Below are positions 16,043 through 24,143 of a DNA stretch of 64,000 nucleotides, one piece after another. Made by a program: the position numbers and the translations under genes. The DNA comes from Pseudomonas farris (GTDB lineage: Bacteria; Pseudomonadota; Gammaproteobacteria; Pseudomonadales; Pseudomonadaceae): assembly GCF_019145235.1 (NCBI RefSeq), contig NZ_JAHSTV010000008.1, forward strand, positions 186,001-250,000, in the 5' to 3' direction. The notes beneath the pieces are model-generated. The model ran no database searches. It was given only the letters and a program-made list of their open reading frames with translations, and was not told where the DNA came from. The stretch's first letter is position 1. Each line of letters starts with the position of its first letter.

Positions 16043-16492
16043 TCAATGATCCCGAAACTCTTTATGACACGCACTGCAGGCATCTTCGACTTTCTGTACC
16101 GCCGGCCCCAGGTTGCTGACCTTGTAGGGCTGAACCTTGCTGGCAATCACCAGTTCACCGGTGGCGCCTTCAAGGGTGCGGGCCATTTCCTGGAAGCGTG
16201 CCTGCTTCTGCCAGACATCATCCTTGGCGCTGGTGTGATCCTCTTCGCGCACCTGCGGGAAATGTTTCCACGGCTCATGGGACAATGCGTCGAGCTTCAC
16301 CGCGCCGTCGGCGAATTTCGGGCCATCGAACGGAATACGCCCACGCAACATGCCGCCCAGGTCTTCGCCGGTCTTGAGCATCTGCTTGAAGATCGCCTTG
16401 CGCTGACCCAGCGGCGAGTTCGGGTCGACACCACCGCAGGCGGACAAGGTCAGGCAGGCCAGCAATACAACAGAAAGTCTTTTAAGAGTCAT
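16043..16492 (-). CDS. Cytochrome c' family lipoprotein
   Basis: A 149-aa protein with lipoprotein signal MTLKRLSVVLLACLTLSACGG (lipobox LSAC). A helical body follows, and the haem c-binding motif CSACH lies almost at the C-terminus (EDACSACHKEFRDH), the arrangement typical of four-helix cytochrome c'. The family binds high-spin haem and is linked to nitric oxide binding or electron transfer; the role here is not shown. It is divergent from mltA, with 128 bp between the two starts that must hold both promoters. Confidence 0.9.
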   Translation of the reverse strand: MTLKRLSVVLLACLTLSACGGVDPNSPLGQRKAIFKQMLKTGEDLGGMLRGRIPFDGPKFADGAVKLDALSHEPWKHFPQVREEDHTSAKDDVWQKQARFQEMARTLEGATGELVIASKVQPYKVSNLGPAVQKVEDACSACHKEFRDH

Positions 16493-16620
16493 GGTGGCTT
16501 CAGGTCACTGGAAACGGCGGCCAGTATCCTCGCGTCATCGGCAAAGACCAATAGCCCTATTATCAATACGGGTTGTTTGAGCGCATGGAGCACTCAGGCA
16601 ACCGACAAAGGAATTACTCC

Positions 16621-17793
16621 ATGAACAGCCGTTTCAAGGCATGGCGTCACAATCTGGCCTGGACGCTTCCAATGGTGGCCGTGCTGGCAGGTTGTACCGG
16701 CGGCGACAGCAGCAAACCGAAAACCCACGCACTGGCGACCTACTCCAGCGCTACCTGGGAAGCGCTTCCGGCGGTATCCGACAACGACCTCGTCGCTGGC
16801 TTCGGCTCGTGGCGCAGCGCCTGCACGCGACTCAAGGCCGACCCTGTCTGGGGTGGCACCTGTGCGGCTTCCGCCAATGTGCAGCCAACCGCCAATGACA
16901 TCCGCGGTTTCCTCAAACAGAACCTGGACGTCTATGGCCTGCGTGCCGCCAATGACAACCCCAACGGCCTGATTACCGGTTACTACGAACCGGTGTACCC
17001 CGGTAGCCTGACTCAGACCGAGGAAGCCAACATCCCGGTGTACGGTGTACCCGAGGATATGATCATCGTCTCTCTGGACAGTATCTATCCGGAACTCAAA
17101 GGCAAACGCCTGCGCGGAAGACTCGAAGGTCGCGTGCTCAAGCCGTACGACGATGCGGCAACCATTGAAACCCAAGGCGTGAAGGCACCGGTGATTGCCT
17201 GGCTGACCGACCCGATGAACCTGCAGTTCCTGCAAATTCAGGGCTCAGGTCGCATCCAGCTTGATGACGGTCGTCAGTTGCGCATCGGTTATGCCGACCA
17301 GAATGGCCACCCCTATCGCCCCATCGGCCGCTGGCTGGTGGACCAGGGTGAGCTGAAGAAAGAAGACGTGACCATGGGCGCTATCAGCACTTGGGCCAAG
17401 GCCAATCCGATGCGCATTCCCGAACTGCTCGGCAGCAACCCCAGCTACGTGTTCTTCACCCGCAACCCTGACAGCAACGAAGGGCCGCGCGGTTCGCTGA
17501 ACGTACCGCTGACCGCAGGTTACAGCGCGGCGGTGGACCGCAAGGTGATTCCACTCGGCAGCCTGTTGTGGTTATCGACCACACGCCCGGACGGCAGCGC
17601 ATTGGTACGCCCGGTGGCCGCGCAAGATACTGGCGGCGCAATTGCCGGCGAAGTCCGCGCGGACCTGTTCTGGGGCACGGGCGAGGCGGCCGGGCAACTG
17701 GCCGGCGACATGAAACAGCAGGGGCAGGTCTGGATGCTTTGGCCTAAAGGGGCGGCGTTGCCACAAGTACCGCAGGTAGCTGACAAACTTTAA
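16621..17793 (+). CDS. mltA: Membrane-bound lytic murein transglycosylase A
   Basis: A 390-aa outer-membrane lipoprotein that cleaves peptidoglycan glycan strands and forms 1,6-anhydromuramic acid ends. The lipobox is in VLAGCTGG near residue 23. MltA-domain hallmarks are LITGYYEPV, FLQIQGSGRIQL (the substrate-groove block), PIGRWL, and the C-terminal 3D domain with VAQDTGGAI and RADLFWG, which supplies the catalytic Asp (QDTG). The start at 16621 has AAAGGA upstream and begins the signal sequence; an in-frame upstream start adds 16 residues without support. Followed by a REP-type doublet. Confidence 0.95.
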   Translation: MNSRFKAWRHNLAWTLPMVAVLAGCTGGDSSKPKTHALATYSSATWEALPAVSDNDLVAGFGSWRSACTRLKADPVWGGTCAASANVQPTANDIRGFLKQNLDVYGLRAANDNPNGLITGYYEPVYPGSLTQTEEANIPVYGVPEDMIIVSLDSIYPELKGKRLRGRLEGRVLKPYDDAATIETQGVKAPVIAWLTDPMNLQFLQIQGSGRIQLDDGRQLRIGYADQNGHPYRPIGRWLVDQGELKKEDVTMGAISTWAKANPMRIPELLGSNPSYVFFTRNPDSNEGPRGSLNVPLTAGYSAAVDRKVIPLGSLLWLSTTRPDGSALVRPVAAQDTGGAIAGEVRADLFWGTGEAAGQLAGDMKQQGQVWMLWPKGAALPQVPQVADKL

Positions 17794-17800
17794 AAGCAAA

Positions 17801-17908
17801 AAAGATCGCAGGCTGCACCAGCTTCTACATTGACCGCGCTCGTCGCAATATCGCGGATGAACATCGATCCCTGTAGGAGCTGCCGCAGGCTGCGATCTTT
17901 TGATCTTG
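17801..17908. repeat. GATCGCAG-type palindromic repeat pair
   Basis: AAGATCGCAGGCTGCACCAG and the complementary CTGCCGCAGGCTGCGATCTT lie about 65 bp apart, between convergent mltA and the MAPEG gene. Confidence 0.8.
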
Positions 17909-17911
17909 CCT

Positions 17912-18298
17912 TTAAACCGACACAACAAAGAAACTGACAATCAACCCAATGCCAATTGCCCACACCAGCGACCGCAGAATCGCCCAGTCCGCCAGATAGC
18001 AAATGATGTACAGCAGCCGACTGGTGATAAACAACACCGCCAGCACATTGATCGTCACCAGATCGGCATTACCGGCCAGGTGCGCGACGATTACCGCTGC
18101 AGCAAACGCCGGAGTCACTTCGAAGCTGTTCAACTGCGCCGAATGCGCACGCCTGGCCATCCCTTCGAGCGAATCCAGAAACGCCCGCGGGTCGTGATTC
18201 TGTTTCAGCCCGAACTTGCCGCCGCTGAACTTGGCGACGCCTGTGCATAGATATGGCAAGCAGATCGCAATCAAAATGCACCACAGAGCAACCGTCAT
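17912..18298 (-). CDS. MAPEG family membrane protein
   Basis: A 128-aa integral membrane protein with four predicted helices (around residues 2-22, 58-80, 83-102 and 107-127). The conserved cytosolic block between helices 1 and 2 reads RAHSAQLNSFEVTPAFAAAV, matching the RA-x-x-A-x-x-N-x-x-E signature of MAPEG proteins (membrane-associated eicosanoid and glutathione metabolism). Bacterial members sometimes have glutathione transferase activity, but the substrate is unknown. It lies about 50 bp after the EamA transporter start-side neighbour in the same direction, so co-transcription is possible. Confidence 0.85.
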   Translation of the reverse strand: MTVALWCILIAICLPYLCTGVAKFSGGKFGLKQNHDPRAFLDSLEGMARRAHSAQLNSFEVTPAFAAAVIVAHLAGNADLVTINVLAVLFITSRLLYIICYLADWAILRSLVWAIGIGLIVSFFVVSV

Positions 18299-18347
18299 AA
18301 CGCAGTTCCTTCTTCAGTTATAGAAAATCGAATTCCATCAGGGGCGA

Positions 18348-19181
18348 CTAAAACTTCATCACCAATATGCCGATCAGCACCAGCCCACAGGCTAAGAGCC
18401 GAGGCCTGCCGAAAGGTTCTTTCAGGTAGCGCATACCGAACAGCACCACCAGAATCACGCTGATTTCGCGCAACGCCGCAGCTTCGGCAATCGAGCCGAG
18501 CTGCATCGCCCACAACACCAGAGCGTAACTGAACAGAACGCAAAACCCGACCGCCAAGCCCAATCGCCACTGCTCGCGCCAGAACAGCATGAACGCCGGG
18601 CGCTTGCGCACCAGCGCCAGCAATGGGAACGGCCAGGCGCTGAGCAAGGTGACCCACACCAGGTAGTCCAGCGGATGGGACCAGCGTCGCAGGGCCTGAC
18701 CATCGATGAAGGTGTAACAACCGATGCACAATCCGATCAGCGTCACCACCGGTAGCATCGACCACGGCAGACGCACCCCGCCACCGCCCTGCCAGAGCAG
18801 GCACAACATGCCGAACGGGATCAGCAAAATCCCGAAGATTTGCTGAGCCGTCAGCACTTCCCCGGCGAAGATCAGCGTCAGTGCCAGCACCACCAGTGGC
18901 GACAGGCCACGCATCAAGGGATAGACCAAGCCGAGATCGCCAACCCGATAGGCCTGGATCAACAGGTAGCGATAGAGCAACTCAAATGCCGCTGACGCGA
19001 GAATCCACGGCCACATCTCCAGTGGCGGCAGCGCCACGAAGGGCAGCATCAGGGCGACAAACAGCAGCGCCACGCTGTCCATGCAGGCCACCACCAACAG
19101 CCGCTCTGCGCTGAATTTGATCAGGGTATTCCACGCCGCGTGCAACAGCGCCGCCACCAACACCAGAACCGTCGCGAGCAC
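18348..19181 (-). CDS. EamA/DMT-superfamily transporter
   Basis: A 277-aa inner-membrane protein with about ten hydrophobic helices in two homologous halves, the organisation of drug/metabolite (EamA) exporters. Typical features are LLHAAWNTLIKFS at the start, the YRVGDLGLVYPLMRGLSPL block in the first half and AAALREISVILVVLFG with LKEPFG in the second. I chose the GTG at 19181 because AAGGAG lies six bases upstream; the longer ATG frame runs into a repeat element and encodes repeat-derived residues. The substrate is unknown. Confidence 0.85.
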   Translation of the reverse strand: MLATVLVLVAALLHAAWNTLIKFSAERLLVVACMDSVALLFVALMLPFVALPPLEMWPWILASAAFELLYRYLLIQAYRVGDLGLVYPLMRGLSPLVVLALTLIFAGEVLTAQQIFGILLIPFGMLCLLWQGGGGVRLPWSMLPVVTLIGLCIGCYTFIDGQALRRWSHPLDYLVWVTLLSAWPFPLLALVRKRPAFMLFWREQWRLGLAVGFCVLFSYALVLWAMQLGSIAEAAALREISVILVVLFGMRYLKEPFGRPRLLACGLVLIGILVMKF

Positions 19182-19215
19182 GGCACTCTCCTTATTTTGC
19201 CCCCACCCTCCCCCG

Positions 19216-19292
19216 TAGGAGCTGCCGAAGGCTGCAATCTTTTGATCTTTCAAAAGCAAAATAAAAAGATCGCAGTCTGCGGCAGCTCCTAC
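19216..19292. repeat. GATCGCAG-type palindromic repeat pair
   Basis: GTAGGAGCTGCCGAAGGCTG and the complementary GCAGTCTGCGGCAGCTCCTAC flank about 30 bp. It lies between the divergent EamA and MFS transporter genes. Confidence 0.8.
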
Positions 19293-19477
19293 ATCACGGG
19301 GCAGAGAATTGATTCGCCATATGTCCGCAGCTGTTTATACTGCAAGCGACCACGCCGCACTCAGTTGCGCACACACTAATTCCAATAATTCCTGCCTCTG
19401 CCCGCTCTCACCGAGAACGGTCGTCGGCCTGCGTATGCCTGATCAAAGCGTCAAGACTACCGACAGAGACCTTGCGC

Positions 19478-20647
19478 ATGCCACTCGCCTTGCTTGCACT
19501 GGCCGTTGCCGCCTTCGGCATTGGCACCACTGAATTCGTCATCATGGGCTTGCTGCCCGATGTCGCCCGCGACCTCGCCGTGAGCATTCCTCAGGCGGGG
19601 CTGCTCATCACCGGTTACGCCCTGGGCGTGGTGTTCGGTGCGCCGATCCTCGCGGTCGGCACCGCCAACATGCCGCGTAAAGCCACATTGCTGGGCATGA
19701 CGCTGATGTTCATTCTCGGCAATATCCTCTGCGCCCTGGCGCCGAACTACGCCACTTTGATGGCCGCGCGGGTGATCACCGCGCTGTGCCATGGTGCGTT
19801 CTTCGGCATCGGCTCGGTGGTCGCCGCCGGTTTGGTGGCACCGAACAAACGAGCCCAAGCGATTGCCATGATGTTCACCGGCCTGACGCTGGCCAACGTG
19901 CTGGGCGTTCCATTGGGCACCGCGCTCGGGCAATACGCCGGCTGGCGCTCGACGTTTTGGGCGGTCTCGGTGATTGGTGTGATTGCGGCAATCGCGCAGT
20001 GGGTTTGGCTGCCCAAGGAAATCCCCATGGACAAAGCCAACCTGGCGAGCGAGTTCAAAGTGCTGGGCAAGGTCAACGTGCTGCTGGCGCTGGGCATGAG
20101 CGTGCTGGCGTCCACCAGTCTGTTCAGCGTGTTCACCTATATCGCGCCGATTCTGCAAGACATCACCGGTGTCAGCCCGCATGGCGTGACCATCATGCTG
20201 CTGTTGTTCGGGGTGGGCTTGACGGCGGGCAGCATGCTTGGCGGCCGACTGGCGGACAGTCGTTTGCTGCCCTCTCTGGTGGGTATGGCCCTGGCTGTGG
20301 TCGTCGTGCTGGCCGCTTTCAGTCAGACCAGTCATTCAGTGATCCCGGCGGCGATCACGCTGGTGTTGTGGGGCATCTTCGCGTTCGCGCTGTGCCCGAT
20401 CCTGCAATTGCTGATCATCGATCAGGCTCATGAAGCGCCGAACCTTGGGTCGACATTGAATCAAAGCGCATTCAATCTCGGCAACGCTGCCGGGGCATGC
20501 ATTGGCGGGCTGGTTGTAGCCAGTGGCGCGGACCTGGCGGACTTGCCGTGGACCGGTGCACTGGTCAGCGGGTTGACGGTACTGACGGCGCTGTTTTTCA
20601 TCTACCTGCAACGACGCAGTGCTGTCGCGGTCAATGTGTCCGGCTGA
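19478..20647 (+). CDS. MFS transporter, AraJ/DHA1 type
   Basis: A 389-aa inner-membrane protein with twelve predicted helices. The first helix contains AFGIGTTEFVIMGLLPDVA, characteristic of the AraJ/YdhP branch of drug:H+ antiporters. The loop 2-3 motif region reads GAPILAVGTANMPRK, and RVITALCHGAFFGIG follows in helix 4-5. A central cytoplasmic loop (LPKEIPMDKANLASEFKVLGK) divides the halves. ATG 19478 is preferred over a TTG two codons upstream, although the Shine-Dalgarno is weak. The exported compound is unknown. Confidence 0.9.
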   Translation: MPLALLALAVAAFGIGTTEFVIMGLLPDVARDLAVSIPQAGLLITGYALGVVFGAPILAVGTANMPRKATLLGMTLMFILGNILCALAPNYATLMAARVITALCHGAFFGIGSVVAAGLVAPNKRAQAIAMMFTGLTLANVLGVPLGTALGQYAGWRSTFWAVSVIGVIAAIAQWVWLPKEIPMDKANLASEFKVLGKVNVLLALGMSVLASTSLFSVFTYIAPILQDITGVSPHGVTIMLLLFGVGLTAGSMLGGRLADSRLLPSLVGMALAVVVVLAAFSQTSHSVIPAAITLVLWGIFAFALCPILQLLIIDQAHEAPNLGSTLNQSAFNLGNAAGACIGGLVVASGADLADLPWTGALVSGLTVLTALFFIYLQRRSAVAVNVSG

Positions 20648-20670
20648 TTGACTGCATGCGCAAACCGCTA

Positions 20671-20733
20671 TCGCGAGCTGGCTCGCTCCCACTTGGACAG
20701 CGTATTTCCCGGTGGGAGCGAGCCTGCTCGCGA
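20671..20733. repeat. REPIN, GAGCGAG variant
   Basis: TCGCGAGCTGGCTCGCTCCCAC and GTGGGAGCGAGCCTGCTCGCGA flank about 20 bp, between the convergent MFS and FNT genes. Confidence 0.85.
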
Positions 20734-20758
20734 TGAAGCTTACGCGGTGTAGCTCACT

Positions 20759-21643
20759 TCACTCATCTTTAGGCTTGCGTGGATCCGGCGTTTGATCCGT
20801 GCTCTTCCTCGGCGGCCCGATTTCACTGCGAATCTGCGCATGACTGATCAGCGCGAAGATAAAACTGCCACCGATGATGTTCCCCACCAGCGTGGGTCCT
20901 GCGAACACCAGCCAGAAATCCTTCCAGGGCAACTCGCCGGCAAACACCAGATACGAGACCTCGACCGATCCAACAACGATGTGGGTGAAATCTCCCAGCG
21001 CCATGAAATAGGTGATGAGGATGATGATCCACATCTTGGCGCTTTCCATGGACGGGATCATCCAGACCATGGTGGCGATCATCCAGCCGGAGATGATGCC
21101 TTTGGCGAACATCTTGCTCGCGTCGTTCTCCATGACCTTGCGCCCGATGTCGAGGAAGGCCAGATCGGTCTTGGTGTCGAAAATCGGCAGGTGCAGCATC
21201 ACGTACGCCACCAGCAAGGTGCCGCAGAGGTTGCCCACCAACACTACCGACCACAGCCGAAACAACCGACCGAAATTACCCAGCGTAGGCTTGCTCATGA
21301 TCGGCAATACGGCAGTCAGGGTGTTTTCGGTGAAGAGTTGCTGACGGGCCAGAATCACCGCGAGAAAACCTGCGCAGTAGCCGAAACTGGCGATCACCTT
21401 GAAGCCTTCGCCGTCCGGCAGACGCGAGTTGAGCAGCCCCATGCCCATCAGCGACAAGCCCATGGTCAAACCCGCAGCCAGGGCTGACCACCACAGCGCC
21501 GCAACGCTACGCTCGAGCTCCTGATCACCTTGGGTGCGAATGATTTCGTGCAGCACCGCCGCGCGCGGTGGCTGGTTCTTGTCAACCTCGTGCTGTTCTT
21601 TCGCCGAGAGGTCCGGGGTCTTGCCGTCTTTGGGCGTGTCCAT
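20759..21643 (-). CDS. Formate/nitrite transporter family protein (YfdC-like)
   Basis: A 294-aa inner-membrane protein of the FNT family, pentameric channels for small monovalent anions. Six hydrophobic segments span about residues 48-260. Family blocks visible are the SFGYCAGFLAVILARQQLFTENTL region (FNT signature around the first half-helix) and the VGNLCGTLL and GNIIGGSF glycine helices. The hydrophilic N-terminal 45 residues (KDGKTPDLSAKEQHEVDKNQPPRAAVL) resemble YfdC rather than FocA or NirC. Start has AGGAG four bases upstream. Substrate is not predicted; there are no formate or nitrite enzymes nearby. Confidence 0.88.
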   Translation of the reverse strand: MDTPKDGKTPDLSAKEQHEVDKNQPPRAAVLHEIIRTQGDQELERSVAALWWSALAAGLTMGLSLMGMGLLNSRLPDGEGFKVIASFGYCAGFLAVILARQQLFTENTLTAVLPIMSKPTLGNFGRLFRLWSVVLVGNLCGTLLVAYVMLHLPIFDTKTDLAFLDIGRKVMENDASKMFAKGIISGWMIATMVWMIPSMESAKMWIIILITYFMALGDFTHIVVGSVEVSYLVFAGELPWKDFWLVFAGPTLVGNIIGGSFIFALISHAQIRSEIGPPRKSTDQTPDPRKPKDE

Positions 21644-21661
21644 AAAGCTCCTGAACCAGTG

Positions 21662-21685
21662 GCGTGTCGTTTAATTACGACACGC
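21662..21685. promoter_or_regulatory. Inverted repeat upstream of the FNT gene
   Basis: GCGTGTCGT-TTAATT-ACGACACGC has perfect 9-bp arms and lies 19 bp before the FNT ATG. It could be an operator or an mRNA leader hairpin; there is no T-run to make it a terminator for the convergent side. Confidence 0.5.
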
Positions 21686-21738
21686 GGGGTTCGGAGCTGT
21701 TCAGTGGTCCGCTAAATCATCATTGACCAGTAGACCGC

Positions 21739-21834
21739 TTTCGCGAGCAGGTTCGCTCCCACAGTGAATTTCAGTCGTTAATCGAGTTTGTGTTCGCTGA
21801 AGATCAAATGTGGGAGCGAGCCCGCTCGCGAAGG
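21739..21834. repeat. REPIN
   Basis: TTTCGCGAGCAGGTTCGCTCCCACA and TGTGGGAGCGAGCCCGCTCGCGAA arms lie between two genes of the same direction (thioesterase upstream, FNT downstream). Confidence 0.85.
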
Positions 21835-21848
21835 CCGCGCCGCCGATC

Positions 21849-22253
21849 TCATTCGCCGATGACGTCATCCTTGAACTGGTCTTTGACGTACCTGATCTCG
21901 GTCCGGCCATGCGGCGCGGGCAGGCCGTCTTCGCCCAGGTTCACGAAGACCATCTTTTCCACCGTCAGGATGCTCTTGCGGGTGATCTTGTTGCGCACTT
22001 CGCAAGTCAGCGTGATCGACGTGCGACCGAACTCGGTGGCGGTGATGCCCAGCTCGATGATGTCGCCCTGACGCGAGGCGCTGACAAAGTTGATTTCGGA
22101 AATGTACTTGGTGACCACGCGCTGATTGCCCAGCTGGACGATGGCGTAGATCGCCGCTTCTTCGTCGATCCAGCGCAACAGGCTGCCGCCGAACAGCGTG
22201 CCGTTGGGGTTGAGGTCTTCGGGTTTTACCCATTTGCGGGTGTGGAAATTCAT
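21849..22253 (-). CDS. Acyl-CoA thioesterase, hotdog fold (YciA-like)
   Basis: A 134-aa single hotdog-fold domain. The N-terminal LNPNGTLFGGSLLRWIDEEAA block is the catalytic and oligomer region of YciA-type acyl-CoA thioesterases, which hydrolyse acyl-CoA to free acid and CoA in the cytoplasm; N, G, H or D positions in this block vary among subfamilies. EFGRTSITLTCEV and the C-terminal KMVFVNLGEDG strand follow. ATG 22253 is chosen because AGGAG lies five bases upstream; the GTG at 22259 would be too close to it. It is divergent from ahcY. Chain-length preference is unknown. Confidence 0.85.
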   Translation of the reverse strand: MNFHTRKWVKPEDLNPNGTLFGGSLLRWIDEEAAIYAIVQLGNQRVVTKYISEINFVSASRQGDIIELGITATEFGRTSITLTCEVRNKITRKSILTVEKMVFVNLGEDGLPAPHGRTEIRYVKDQFKDDVIGE

Positions 22254-22372
22254 ACTCACTCCTGACCGTCTTGCCGATTGATGCCGGCCATCATGGCAGA
22301 GCCCGGACTAGAGCTCTATCAAGCATCGACTATGGTCTCGATTACCGTTCGGGCATTGACCTGCAGAAACGC

Positions 22373-22401
22373 TTTGGAAGTATCGTCTACACAGCTATAA
22401 T
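22373..22401 (+). promoter_or_regulatory. Sigma-70-type promoter for ahcY
   Basis: A perfect -10 TATAAT (22396-22401) with a -35-like TTTGGA (22373-22378) 17 bp upstream. Transcription would start near 22408, about 45 bases before the SAH riboswitch. Confidence 0.7.
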
Positions 22402-22451
22402 CGCCACCGTTTCAAAACGGTCATCTTCGGTTGCTACCGTTTTCCCGCCAC

Positions 22452-22546
22452 CTGTCCGAGGGGCGCTGCAGCAGGTTCGACCTGTCAGGCTCGGATGGGG
22501 CGTTGACTGGCCACCGCCAGACACTAAACGCACAACGGCGCCCATT
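22452..22546 (+). promoter_or_regulatory. SAH riboswitch upstream of ahcY
   Basis: The pattern of the S-adenosylhomocysteine riboswitch is intact. TCCGAG (22455-22460) pairs with CTCGGA (22490-22495) as P1. GGGCGC (22461-22466) pairs with GCGCCC (22538-22543) as the pseudoknot. The GCTGCAGCAGG internal segment and ACGGCGCCCATT end match the known consensus. The 3' end is about 28 nt before the ahcY ATG, so binding of SAH should raise expression by freeing the ribosome site (GGAGG at 22563). Function is known for the class; pairing was read by eye. Confidence 0.93.
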
Positions 22547-22573
22547 CGCATACATTACGAATGGAGGCTCATC

Positions 22574-23983
22574 ATGAGCGCTGTTATCACGCCTGTAGAT
22601 TTTAACGATTACAAAGTCGCCGACATGTCCCTGGCTGCCTGGGGCCGTCGCGAAACCATCATCGCCGAATCCGAAATGCCAGCCCTGATGGGTCTGCGCC
22701 GCAAATACTCCGCCGAGCAGCCGCTCAAAGGCGCGAAGATTCTCGGCTGCATCCACATGACCATTCAGACTGCCGTGCTGATCGAAACCCTGGTTGCCCT
22801 GGGTGCCGAAGTACGTTGGTCGTCCTGCAACATTTTCTCGACTCAAGACCAGGCCGCTGCCGCTATCGCTGCTGCCGGTATCCCGGTTTTCGCCTGGAAA
22901 GGCGAAACTGAAGAAGAGTACGAGTGGTGCCTGGAGCAAACCATCCTCAAAGATGGCGCGCCTTGGGATGCCAACATGATCCTCGACGACGGCGGCGACC
23001 TGACCGAGCTGCTGCACAAGAAATACCCGGCGATCCTGGACCGCGTCCACGGTGTTACCGAAGAAACCACCACCGGCGTACACCGCCTGCTGGACATGCT
23101 GGCCAAGGGCGAGCTGAAAATCCCGGCCATCAACGTTAACGACTCGGTGACCAAGAGCAAGAACGACAACAAGTACGGCTGCCGTCACAGCCTGAACGAC
23201 GCGATCAAGCGCGGTACCGACCACCTGCTGTCCGGCAAGCAAGCGCTGGTCATCGGTTACGGTGACGTGGGCAAGGGCTCGGCCCAGTCCCTGCGTCAGG
23301 AAGGCATGATCGTTAAAGTCTCCGAAGTCGACCCGATCTGCGCCATGCAAGCTTGCATGGACGGTTTCGAACTGGTTTCGCCGTTCATCGACGGTATCAA
23401 CAACGGTACCGAAGCGAGCATCGACAAAGCGCTGCTGGGCAAGATCGACCTGATCGTGACCACCACCGGTAACGTCAATGTTTGCGACGCGAACATGCTC
23501 AAAGCCCTGAAGAAGCGCGCTGTTGTCTGCAACATCGGTCACTTCGACAACGAAATCGACACCGCTTTCATGCGCAAGAACTGGGCATGGGAAGAAGTGA
23601 AGCCACAGGTTCACAAGGTTCACCGTACCGGCCCGGGCGCTTTCGATGCTCAGAACGACGACTACCTGATCCTGCTGGCCGAAGGCCGTCTGGTTAACCT
23701 GGGCAACGCCACTGGCCACCCAAGCCGCATCATGGACGGTTCGTTCGCCAACCAGGTTCTGGCACAGATCTTCCTGTTCGGCCAGAAGTACGCCGACCTG
23801 TCGCCAGCCCAGAAAGCCGAGCGCCTGACCGTTGAAGTACTGCCGAAGAAACTCGACGAAGAAGTGGCCCTGGAAATGGTCCGCGGTTTCGGTGGCGTGG
23901 TCACTCAACTGACCAAGCAACAGGCTGACTACATCGGCGTGACCGTCGAAGGCCCGTTCAAGCCGCACGCTTACCGCTACTGA
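22574..23983 (+). CDS. ahcY: S-adenosylhomocysteine hydrolase
   Basis: A 469-aa cytoplasmic NAD-dependent enzyme that splits S-adenosylhomocysteine into homocysteine and adenosine, relieving product inhibition of methyltransferases. Seen in order: LGCIHMTIQTAVLIETL, SSCNIFSTQDQAAAAI, DDGGDLT, NVNDSVTKSKNDNKYG with the catalytic Lys region, the NAD-binding GYGDVGKGSAQSL, VVCNIGHFDNEID, and the C-terminal KPHAYRY, the conserved tail that contributes to the neighbour's NAD site. ATG 22574 follows GGAGG and the SAH riboswitch. It is followed by metF after a REPIN. Confidence 0.98.
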   Translation: MSAVITPVDFNDYKVADMSLAAWGRRETIIAESEMPALMGLRRKYSAEQPLKGAKILGCIHMTIQTAVLIETLVALGAEVRWSSCNIFSTQDQAAAAIAAAGIPVFAWKGETEEEYEWCLEQTILKDGAPWDANMILDDGGDLTELLHKKYPAILDRVHGVTEETTTGVHRLLDMLAKGELKIPAINVNDSVTKSKNDNKYGCRHSLNDAIKRGTDHLLSGKQALVIGYGDVGKGSAQSLRQEGMIVKVSEVDPICAMQACMDGFELVSPFIDGINNGTEASIDKALLGKIDLIVTTTGNVNVCDANMLKALKKRAVVCNIGHFDNEIDTAFMRKNWAWEEVKPQVHKVHRTGPGAFDAQNDDYLILLAEGRLVNLGNATGHPSRIMDGSFANQVLAQIFLFGQKYADLSPAQKAERLTVEVLPKKLDEEVALEMVRGFGGVVTQLTKQQADYIGVTVEGPFKPHAYRY

Positions 23984-24008
23984 TTGGTCCTGCTGCCTGC
24001 TCTCCCTT

Positions 24009-24098
24009 GTGGGAGCGGGCTTGCTCGCGAAGGCGGTTTAACATTCAACATTAATGTCGTCTGACCCACCGCCTTCGCGAGCAAGCCCGCTCCCACAT
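24009..24098. repeat. REPIN between ahcY and metF
   Basis: TGTGGGAGCGGGCTTGCTCG and its complement lie about 45 bp apart, in the gap between two co-directional methyl-cycle genes. Confidence 0.9.
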
Positions 24099-24143
24099 TG
24101 GGATGTGCAAGCGTCCGGCTTACGTGTTTCCAAGGATATGACC

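Noticed and set aside
22259..22259. GTG start for the acyl-CoA thioesterase
   Set aside because: It would leave only a base or so between the Shine-Dalgarno and the start; ATG 22253 has normal spacing.
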